64,000 nucleotides of DNA from Tunturibacter psychrotolerans. Lineage in GTDB: Bacteria; Acidobacteriota; Terriglobia; Terriglobales; Acidobacteriaceae. A program made the translations under genes and the position numbers. Positions 1 to 7,243 of the stretch are shown piece after piece; positions within the stretch are counted from its first letter, which is position 1, and the number at the start of each line of letters is the position of its first letter. The notes below the pieces were generated by a model. That model was not told where the DNA came from, did not search any database, and saw only the letters and a program-made list of their open reading frames with translations. The stretch covers positions 1,674,001-1,738,000 of the forward strand of contig NZ_CP132942.1 in assembly GCF_040359615.1 (NCBI RefSeq), written 5' to 3'.

Positions 1-308
1 AAGTGGAAAGTGAACACACCGGCATACAATTTTGGTAACTCGAGGCAATTTGACCAGAAGCATGAAAGTCCGCTTCTCGGCAAAGTTCGATCTGTTGTTG
101 CCGCTACCCCGTTTTGCGGGAGGGACCTGCATGATCGCCCTCCACGCGCGCTGCGATGCCCCAGGCAGCGATACCTCTGCGCTCACGGTTCTACTGCACC
201 GCCCTTCATCCAGAAGCGTTGCGCCGTGATGGGGTTGGTGTGCAGTGTGTGCAGTGAACCAGAGCAATAAGAGAGTAAGGGATGAAGGGGACGGGACTCA
301 AGATACCT
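1..308. other. left-edge stretch without a recognisable gene
   Basis: Short overlapping open frames occur here but none shows a recognisable motif, signal peptide or convincing ribosome binding site. It lies downstream of the broken beta-helix gene that reads leftwards, so it may hold decayed 3' sequence of that gene. Confidence 0.4.
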
Positions 309-2300
309 TCAGACTGCTGAAGGGTTAGTGGTCGTGGAAATTCCGCCAATCACTCCCGACCGGCTCAACATAAACCCTGTCGGCAAGGAGCCAGAGGTCG
401 ACGCATAGGTGTAGGTTCCAGAACCACCGCTGGCACTCAGCGTCTGGCTATACGCCACGTCCGCCGTCGGCGATGGCACGGTCGTCGGCCTCAGCGTCAG
501 TGTGGATGGGTGGCGCCCGTGTTGGCGACCGTCGTTTCTGGACCCAGCCCTGTGCTCGTGTGCGAAGCGTCCGTCAGCGTCACAGGCACACTGCCGACGT
601 CCTGGCTGTTCTCCCGAAATGATCGGCAGACGGTTGGCCGCCGCGTTTTGAATAGCGGAATACGCTCCTCCACCAGGAATGTTCGTGAACTGGATGGACG
701 TGTAATCGGTCTGCACCGCGCCCGCGTCCACGGTGGTAACAGAGCAGTAGGTCGAACTGGAAACGCCCAGGGTAAATCCACGTTGGTCGGCGGTGAGGGG
801 ATTGCCACTCGCATCGACCGCCGAGATTTCAGCCCCGCGCAGATCGCCGCGCTCCCTGGTGGCGGCAGCATTCGTCTGCGTCGTTCCACCATAGTTGCCC
901 AGAGCGGCGAGCATGGGATCCACACTGATGCTGCCACTGTTGATCGTGCAGTTGAAGCAGTCGCTCTCGCTGCCGTTGCCACTATCGATATTCGCGAAGA
1001 AGAGATTGTTGTAGGCGTCGACGACAAACTCGGGAGTTAAGACCGCCGCTCCGGCGCTGGCGCTGGTGTTGTGCGCAAAGATACTGTTCGCGATCGTAGC
1101 CGTGCCGTCGAAGACGCCCACCCCGCCGCCGTTGGCCGAGGAGTTGCCCACGAAGGTGCTGTTGCTCACCATCAAGGTTTCCGTCTTATAGAGCTCGCCG
1201 CCAGCGCCGCCCTCGTTGCCGGAGGAGTTTCCGCTGAAGGTGCTATTGGCGACCGTCAGCGTGCCACTGTTCTCGATGGCCCCGCCAAGGTTGCCGGGAG
1301 TGGAGTTGCTGGTGAAGGCGCTGCTGGTCACCGTGAGCGTGCCGCTGTTCAGGATGCCTCCCCCGCTATTCGCGTTTCCGTTTGCGATGGTCAAGCCGGA
1401 GAGAAAGACTTGCGCGCCCGACCTGACCGACACACACTTCCCACGGTGGCGGATCCACCACCGGAGACAGTCAGATTCGTCGGCAACGTACTGCCGAGGG
1501 TATGGTTCCGACGGCGCTGGAGGCGAAGGCAAAGTCTCCCGTGCCCGCACTCTCGGCCTGCTGAATCGCGTCACGCAGCGAACAGGTAGCACCACAGGAG
1601 GCGTCGCTGTTATCGGCGGTCGTGTTGACCATCAGGTAGTTCGTCTGCACGGCCCCAACGTCCGCACCGCCATTGCTGCAGCTCGCCGATGCCAGAGGAA
1701 AGCCGCGCTGGTCCGTAGTGAGCTGTGTTGTACCACTCGTCGCCAGTGAGTAACTGCCTGCGCAAATCGTTGGACTGCCCGGCAGCGGCAACATCGTTTG
1801 CGTTGTGCCGCCGTAGTTGCCCGGCGCGGCGAGTTGCGGATTGGCGTCGATGGCTCCGAGATTGCTGCTACAGTCTACGCAGTCGCTCTCGCCCCCGCCA
1901 GAGGCGAGATTTTGATAGAAGACGTTGTAGCTCACATTGAGGGTTCCCCCGGTTTGATCGACCCCGACACCCGCGCCGCTCCCGTTTCCCGAGAGGATGC
2001 TATTACTTACGATGAGCGTGCCGCCGCTATTCTGAATCGCGCCACCTGTGAAGCTCGCAGCGTTGCCCTGCGACGCAATTGCAACCGAATTGTTGAGGAA
2101 GAAGCTGCTGTTGCCGTCGCCGTGTTCGTGCCGCTGCTATTGAGGATGGCTCCGCCGTTGGTCGCCCCCAAATTGCCCGAGAAGATGCTATTGCTGACCG
2201 TGAGTGTGCCGTTGCTCCAGATGGCACCGCCGCTGGAAGCACCGATGGTTTGATTGTTAGAGAAGGTGCTAGCAGCATGACGGCCTCGAGGCGAAGCCAA
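309..2300 (-). pseudogene. frameshifted beta-helix (polymorphic-outer-membrane-like, choice-of-anchor) surface protein
   Basis: Reading leftwards, repeated motifs of the type GGAIxNSGTLTVSNSxFSGN and DVGAVQTxY are seen, typical of right-handed parallel beta-helix surface proteins with a choice-of-anchor region. The reading frame is broken several times. The first segment (2300 to about 2110) continues in another frame from about 2110 to 1500 (SFFLNNSVAIA... then GAVQTNY). A third frame holds LGSTLPTNLTVSGGGSATVG near 1500-1435, and the next helix repeats (LSGLTIANGN) are in yet another phase down to about 610. A further switch gives VPVTLTDASHTSTG, and a last one restores an Ig-like putative tail (LPTGFMLSRSGVIGG). 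At least five phase changes without matching damage elsewhere in the window argue for a decayed gene rather than sequencing noise. No signal peptide is visible at the 5' end, which also seems lost. The protein would have been an extracellular adhesin-like repeat protein. Confidence 0.75.
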
Positions 2301-2621
2301 TCAGCCGGCTGCGCTCATCGCGCCTGTAAACCACTTCCAAGCTTCCATATACAAGCTCACCAGACTGCGAATACAAACCCGGTGAAGGGCAACAGGCACG
2401 CAACCTACAACTGGAACGCAAAGGCCCTTACTAAAAGAAGTATGCCTTGACATTAGCGAACCTGCTCACACAATGCACTTATGATGAATTGCACCAAAAC
2501 TAGAGAAGCCGACCTATCAAGGACGAAACAACTTGTAAACGCCGAAATCTACAGGCATCGGAAACAAGGAGACGTCGCGGCTTGGGCGGCGCTGAACACC
2601 ATCGCTTGTTGATCGCGTGGA
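2301..2621. other. intergenic stretch, no gene seen
   Basis: No convincing reading frame, RNA gene or strong hairpin was found between the 5' end of the broken beta-helix gene and the 3' end of the Sel1-repeat gene. Confidence 0.4.
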
Positions 2622-3410
2622 TTATGGGTCGCGGTACTCGCGGCGCTTTAGTTCGCGGAGCGCCTGTTCGTGGCCTTGCATAGCGGCCTGACGAATCCAG
2701 TGGCGGGATTGGGTGTAGTCGTGCTCTACGCCCCGCCCGATGGCGTAGAGGTGACTGAGTTGGAATTGGGCTTCGGCGTTGCCGTGATCGGCGGCCTTCC
2801 GATACCACGCGGCGGCCAGTGCATGGCTGAGCAGGACGCCTTGGCCTGTGTAGTAGAGATCCGCTAGCTTCTGCTGGGCTTCAGGATAGTTCTGGGCGGC
2901 CGCCAAGCGATACCAATGGGCAGCATCTGTGTTGCTCTGCGGAACCCCTTCCCCTTTTCGATACATGAGGCCTAGGTTGTATTGCGCCCAGGCGAGGTTA
3001 CTATGAGCAGCGCGTTGGCACCATGCGAAAGCGTCAGCAAAGTTATTGGCTGCGTAGTAGCGGAAGCTGAGGTTGGCTTGAGCGTAGGCGTGGCCTTGCT
3101 CTGCGGCTTTGCGCTCCCAGTAGGCGGCTTGGGTGTCGTCTTGCGGCAGACCCTGACCTGCGTCGAACATCGTGCTAAGGAGATATTGCGCCTCGGCATG
3201 GCCCTGCTCGGCGGCGAGTCGGAAGCTGGTTGCAGCTTCGGTGAAGTTGCGGGCGTTGTAGTCAGTGACGGCCTGCCGGTAGTGAGGGTTAGAGGCGGCG
3301 TTGGCTGCATCGCGTCGGCCGCGGGCAATGATGCTCGAGCGCGTGGAATGGAGCGACAGAGCGCCGCTGGTAGGGATGTGTTGCAGCCCGGCTTTGGCTT
3401 TATCTTCCAT
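2622..3410 (-). CDS. Sel1-repeat (SLR/TPR-like) protein
   Basis: The 262-residue product consists from about residue 45 onward of consecutive Sel1-like repeats, with the usual signature of AAEQGHAEAQYLLSxMxxxG followed by a YW-KAA segment; five to six repeats can be counted. Sel1 repeats form alpha-alpha solenoids that act as protein-interaction scaffolds; no enzyme domain is present. No signal peptide is seen, so the protein is probably cytoplasmic. It starts 2 nt downstream of the stop of the J-domain gene, so both are very likely one transcript. A partnership between a J-protein and a repeat scaffold is plausible but is inferred from gene order only. Confidence 0.85.
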   Translation of the reverse strand: MEDKAKAGLQHIPTSGALSLHSTRSSIIARGRRDAANAASNPHYRQAVTDYNARNFTEAATSFRLAAEQGHAEAQYLLSTMFDAGQGLPQDDTQAAYWERKAAEQGHAYAQANLSFRYYAANNFADAFAWCQRAAHSNLAWAQYNLGLMYRKGEGVPQSNTDAAHWYRLAAAQNYPEAQQKLADLYYTGQGVLLSHALAAAWYRKAADHGNAEAQFQLSHLYAIGRGVEHDYTQSRHWIRQAAMQGHEQALRELKRREYRDP

Positions 3411-3412
3411 CT

Positions 3413-4195
3413 TTATCTTCCGTGCGCGCTGATCTGGCGGTCAATGAGATCGAAGCGGCGGTTGGCGTCGACGATCTGCTCGCGGAGGTTGGCAGCGAGC
3501 TCGGTGAGCAGGTCGCGGTGCTCGCGGGCGGCGGCTTCGGCGTCGAGATACAGTTGAGCGATTTCGCCGGCGAGTAGCGTTTGCCGCTCGGCATCGAGGG
3601 AGGCGATGTCGCGCTCTGCATGCTGAATCTGGCGCGAGATGCGGAGAAGCTCGGCGGCGGCGCCTTCGCCAGCGATAGAGGCATTGATTTCGCGGTGATC
3701 GTCAAGAAGGCGCTGCAGGGTTTCTGTGTCGCCGCGACCGTAGGCCTGGTTTGCGCGGGCCATCAGCAGGGTAAAGTGCTTCTGCTCGGCGTTGTCACGC
3801 GCGAAGTCCGGGTGGATGCGCTTGGCGACATCGCGGAAGAGGGTTTTGAGGCTGGGCGGCGGGTCGAACTCTTCGGCTTCGCGGGCATCACCGAATGCGG
3901 CATCGTGTGTTTCCTCTGCGCGCTGGCGGGTTTCTTCGGCTCGGCGCCGGGCGGCGTCGGAGTCATAGAGATCGACTTCTCGCTCGGCGATGCGCGCTTC
4001 GAGGTCGTCGAGTTCGGCGTAGAGAATGCCGACTTGGCGGAGGTAACGACCTTCGAAGGTCTTGAGCTGGGCTCGGATTTGGGCGAGCTCGGATTCGCGC
4101 TCAGCGAGCGTCGTGCGGACGGTGGCAAGCTGCTCGCGCCTGTCGAGGAGGGCGGTCGCGTCCGGAGTTTGCTGGAGGATGATTTCGGCTGGCAT
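3413..4195 (-). CDS. coiled-coil protein with a central J domain (DnaJ-like)
   Basis: The 260-residue product has a charged, Glu/Arg/Ala-rich coiled coil at about residues 15-110, then a J-domain core at about 113-165 with the invariant HPD tripeptide at 128-130 (context FRDVAKRIHPDFA), then a second coiled coil to the end. J domains stimulate the ATPase of DnaK-type Hsp70 through the HPD loop. The glycine/phenylalanine linker and the zinc-finger region of classical DnaJ are absent, so this is a class III J-protein, probably a specialised co-chaperone. The gene precedes the Sel1-repeat gene with a 2-nt gap. Its client is unknown. Confidence 0.8.
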   Translation of the reverse strand: MPAEIILQQTPDATALLDRREQLATVRTTLAERESELAQIRAQLKTFEGRYLRQVGILYAELDDLEARIAEREVDLYDSDAARRRAEETRQRAEETHDAAFGDAREAEEFDPPPSLKTLFRDVAKRIHPDFARDNAEQKHFTLLMARANQAYGRGDTETLQRLLDDHREINASIAGEGAAAELLRISRQIQHAERDIASLDAERQTLLAGEIAQLYLDAEAAAREHRDLLTELAANLREQIVDANRRFDLIDRQISAHGR

Positions 4196-4260
4196 GCGGC
4201 TTTCCGTGGGGCAACTTCTAGTTTAGCGGAAGGAGTCTGGCTTTTCGTAGATGAGTGCAG

Positions 4261-4464
4261 CTCTCGCAGTCCACGCGACTCGACTTCTTGGAAGAAGTCT
4301 TCTGCCTTGATTTGAACGGCGTCAAGTTCTGGGGCCCGTTTGTCTTCCCAGGGGTCATCATCCCGCCCTCCAATCCTGGCCAGAGCCTGTAACTCACCGA
4401 CCACTCCTTCACGATCGAGTTCCTCGATCCCGGGGTGCAGGCCTTTGCGTTTACCTTCGGGTAA
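4261..4464 (+). pseudogene. possible remnant of an exported PEP-CTERM-like protein gene
   Basis: In one plus-strand frame the sequence reads LNGVKFWGPFVFPG, then a TAA stop at 4390-4392, then FTIEFLDPGVQAFAFTFG up to a stop at 4462-4464. This alternation of NGVxFxGP and FxDPVxAFxFTFG resembles the conserved middle of secreted choice-of-anchor/PEP-CTERM proteins. No start, signal peptide or sorting signal is present, so this would be an internal fragment. The resemblance is from memory and could be chance. Confidence 0.25.
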
Positions 4465-4509
4465 GCAGTCCCGTCATCCAGTACGTCTAACTATTAACAG
4501 GAGTAGTTA

Positions 4510-5109
4510 ATGGCCGAAGAGACTCAGTATCAAGACAAAGATAGAAACAAGATGCCTCGCCGCGTCTTTCTTGGCGCGAGTGCAGCTGCTGTGGTGGGTG
4601 TCATACTCCACTCGCGATACAGAACACAGCCCGTAGAGGCGAAGGATCAAACGCCGAAAGACATTAGAATCGTCCAGTTCTCCGATTCAGGACAGCGCCA
4701 GGGTGTCGTTACTGTCCGAACCATTATTAAGCCCGATGCCGAGTGGAAGCAGCAGCTCACCCCCGACGCCTACTCTGTCACGCGGCTTGCGGGAACCGAG
4801 CGGCCATATAGCGGCAAATATTGGGACAACCACGAGAATGGCTTATATCACTGCATCTGCTGCGGAACGCCGAACTTCAGTTCGGAGACGAAGTTTGAGT
4901 CTGGGACCGGTTGGCCTAGCTTCTGGCAGGCCATCGCCAAAGAGAATGTCAAAGAAAACTCCGATTCTTCACTGGGAATGGAGCGTACTGCCGTCTCGTG
5001 CCCGCGTTGCGACGCGCATCTTGGCCACGTCTTTGATGATGGACCGCGCCCGACGGGGCTCAGGTACTGCATGAACTCAGTGGCACTCCAGTTCGTAAAG
5101 TCTGCTTGA
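4510..5109 (+). CDS. msrB: exported peptide-methionine (R)-S-oxide reductase
   Basis: The 199-residue product reduces methionine-R-sulfoxide in proteins. The MsrB fold spans about residues 72-197. It has the zinc cysteines C115/C118 (CICC) and C164/C167 (CPRC), the GTGWPSF motif at 132-138, and the catalytic cysteine C187 in RYCMNS. The N terminus has a twin-arginine motif (PRRVFLGA) before a short hydrophobic stretch, so the enzyme is probably Tat-exported or membrane-anchored and works in the envelope, where electron supply is uncertain. GGAG lies about 7 nt before the ATG. The gene directly precedes a free-methionine-sulfoxide reductase gene, forming a two-gene repair unit. Confidence 0.93.
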   Translation: MAEETQYQDKDRNKMPRRVFLGASAAAVVGVILHSRYRTQPVEAKDQTPKDIRIVQFSDSGQRQGVVTVRTIIKPDAEWKQQLTPDAYSVTRLAGTERPYSGKYWDNHENGLYHCICCGTPNFSSETKFESGTGWPSFWQAIAKENVKENSDSSLGMERTAVSCPRCDAHLGHVFDDGPRPTGLRYCMNSVALQFVKSA

Positions 5110-5123
5110 GAGACAATAGACAC

Positions 5124-5603
5124 ATGGCTCATCAAGCGTTTCAAGAGATCCTCAGCGAGATTGAGAGATCCAGCACGACCTCGCACGATGTTCTTACTTT
5201 GCAGGAGTTCACCGTCCGCCTGATCGCGACGCGACTGCCTTACTACAACTGGGTTGGTTTCTACATGCTGGATCCGAACGACGCGAATGTTCTTGTCCTG
5301 GGGCCATTTGACGGGGCACCGACTGACCACGTTCGCATCCCCGTTACAGAGGGCATCTGCGGTGCTGCGGTGGCCCAGGCCAAGACAGTGATCGTGGATG
5401 ATGTCTCCGCCGATCCCCGTTATCTCTCTTGCTCTATCGAGACTAAGTCAGAGATTGTTGTTCCGATTCGAGTTCGAGATAAAGTCGTTGGCGAGATCGA
5501 CATCGATAGCCATGACCTCAGTGCGTTTGGGCCAGACGACCGAACCTTCCTGGAAGAATGCGCCAGGCTCATCGGTGGGTTTATGGAAGAGATGCACTCC
5601 TAA
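5124..5603 (+). CDS. msrC: free methionine-R-sulfoxide reductase (GAF domain)
   Basis: The product is a single GAF domain of 159 residues from the ATG at 5124; a TTG at 5106 overlapping the msrB stop is the alternative start but adds only six unremarkable residues. The sequence carries the family signatures YNWVGFYML (41-49), RIPVTEGICG with C79, and C103 in LSCSIETKSEIVVPI, followed by GEIDIDS. By comparison with E. coli MsrC, C103 would be the nucleophile and C79 a resolving cysteine; the other N-terminal cysteine of the E. coli enzyme (before VRIP) is absent here. The enzyme reduces free L-methionine-R-sulfoxide in the cytoplasm and complements the exported MsrB upstream. Confidence 0.88.
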   Translation: MAHQAFQEILSEIERSSTTSHDVLTLQEFTVRLIATRLPYYNWVGFYMLDPNDANVLVLGPFDGAPTDHVRIPVTEGICGAAVAQAKTVIVDDVSADPRYLSCSIETKSEIVVPIRVRDKVVGEIDIDSHDLSAFGPDDRTFLEECARLIGGFMEEMHS

Positions 5604-5642
5604 GCCGACGTGCGTCGAACACTGAATCGATGTCGCCGACGG

Positions 5643-6509
5643 TCAAAATGCAGCAAGGGACGTAAGCCTGTTTTGCGAAGAATTAACGCCCTCCGGAAAA
5701 CCAGCCTCCGCAGGGAGATACTTTTTGTAGGCCGCGATCCAGTTAGTTGAAATGTCGTGTTGAGCGGTGGCCACGTCGAGCTTTCCAGAACAGACCAATT
5801 CGTGAAGCCGTTCCTCTAGTGCGTCTTTAGCGTGGGAATTCCATGTGGGGGATGTGTTGGGTTCCGGCCAGAGGTTCTGAATGTCTTCGAGACCTCCCAG
5901 CTCAGGGGCAATCAAATAATCGATCTCATAGTCGTCCGGATTGGGATTGATTATTCCGTATTCATGAAACACCTGCTGACGTAAGGACAATGAAACGGGC
6001 TTGATAACCTCTTCGTGAGCCACCGAGCAGATGTCCTTGATTGCAACCTGCCGTGCTGCGCCGGGAGTGAGATTTCGATCGGGGATTGCCCTAAGGGCAA
6101 GCGTCGCGGTCGCTGGATCGGGTACTCGCGGAGTAAAACGATGGTAGATGGCCTCGCCACCCAAAATGGTAAGTATGGCGGTGATAGTCCCGTACACGCC
6201 AAATCGAATAACAGGACCGGGATGGAAAAATCGTCGCCAGGAGTCAGGTAGAGGCCGCGACGCAAGTTCGGCTAATTGATACCTCAACTGTGCGCCAGAT
6301 TCAGCGGCCGGCGGCAGCATGGGATCGATACTCTGGCGATGAGTTCGTACAAAACCGGTTATGGTCTGTTCGATTTCAGTCACCCGAGCGCGGCAGTCCC
6401 AACAAGCAGTGAGATGCGCACGAATTCTAGATGCGCGGCGCGTTGATAGTTCGCCATCCACGAGCAGAAGAAGCTCTTCCTCTTTGGGGTGAGAATCTTC
6501 TCTCCACAT
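5643..6509 (-). CDS. zinc-finger anti-sigma factor, single-pass membrane protein
   Basis: The 288-residue product begins with a short anti-sigma zinc finger: HLTACWDC with H32, C36 and C39. A hydrophobic segment at about residues 100-120 forms one transmembrane helix, followed by a periplasmic domain of about 165 residues rich in charged and aromatic residues that I do not recognise. Such proteins bind and silence their ECF sigma factor until the periplasmic domain is triggered. The start lies 3 nt after the stop of the sigma gene, so both are co-expressed, which fits a cognate pair. The signal is unknown; the divergent TonB receptor suggests an outer-membrane or nutrient cue (inference). Confidence 0.85.
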   Translation of the reverse strand: MWREDSHPKEEELLLLVDGELSTRRASRIRAHLTACWDCRARVTEIEQTITGFVRTHRQSIDPMLPPAAESGAQLRYQLAELASRPLPDSWRRFFHPGPVIRFGVYGTITAILTILGGEAIYHRFTPRVPDPATATLALRAIPDRNLTPGAARQVAIKDICSVAHEEVIKPVSLSLRQQVFHEYGIINPNPDDYEIDYLIAPELGGLEDIQNLWPEPNTSPTWNSHAKDALEERLHELVCSGKLDVATAQHDISTNWIAAYKKYLPAEAGFPEGVNSSQNRLTSLAAF

Positions 6510-6512
6510 TGG

Positions 6513-7094
6513 TTATCTCCCCTCCGCACGCGACAGACGTGCGAGCGATCGCGTCAGCGATATCGATACAGATCCTAGAGATATACCGAGCACCGCGGCT
6601 ATCTCACGATAACGAAGTCCTTCCGCGCGCAAGCAAAGACAATGTCGGTCGTTCTCCGGGAGAGCTTGAAGAACAGCCAGCAAACGGGCGCGCTTTTGCC
6701 CAAACAATACCTGTTCTTCGGGATTCGGGGAGGGGTCGGATTGTTGAAATGCAATGTCCACGTCGTTCGACGTCATCTTGTACCATCGCTGGCTGGCGGT
6801 GCGTTGCTTCAAGGCAAGGTTGTGTGCGACACGGAAGATCCATCCACGCAGATTGTGTCGAGATTTTTCCGATTGCAGATGCCGGAAAAGTGAGAGAAAT
6901 ACCTCCTGAATAATCTCCTCTCCATCATGTGGAGAAAGCCCTATCGATATCACGTAGCGAAGAAGCGGAACCCGAAATCGCTCAAAAAGGCCCAGGATCT
7001 CGGACTCGATCTCAGAGGCTCTTCCCGGCGACTCGGACAAAGTCGAGCGCGGAAATGGCATAACGTCGAGCAAGTCTGTGGGCGGGTTCAGCAT
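6513..7094 (-). CDS. ECF-type RNA polymerase sigma factor
   Basis: The 193-residue product shows sigma region 2 at about residues 35-100 (LFERFRVPLLRYV, EEIIQEVFLSLF, NLRGWIFRVAHNLAL) and region 4 at about 140-190 (ALPENDRHCLCLRAEGLRYR then EIAAVLGISLGSVSISLTRS, a helix-turn-helix). It lacks regions 1 and 3, as in the extracytoplasmic-function group. It would direct RNA polymerase to a small regulon and probably its own promoter in the 150-nt gap to the divergent TonB receptor gene. The anti-sigma gene follows immediately. Confidence 0.92.
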   Translation of the reverse strand: MLNPPTDLLDVMPFPRSTLSESPGRASEIESEILGLFERFRVPLLRYVISIGLSPHDGEEIIQEVFLSLFRHLQSEKSRHNLRGWIFRVAHNLALKQRTASQRWYKMTSNDVDIAFQQSDPSPNPEEQVLFGQKRARLLAVLQALPENDRHCLCLRAEGLRYREIAAVLGISLGSVSISLTRSLARLSRAEGR

Positions 7095-7243
7095 GACTGG
7101 TCATACCCTTTATATTCCGATCGGTGGCATTTTGTTCACGCTTTCTCGTTCGATCTCCGCCTGTCAATGGAGTGTAAAGAGGTCGACGCAAAAGACTCGA
7201 ATAAAAGTCTGAACGAAACGTCTGGAAACGGAATATTCAATCA

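Noticed and set aside
3581..4315. A 244-codon frame opposite the J-domain gene
   Set aside because: It is antisense to a gene with a clear HPD motif and shows no recognised family.
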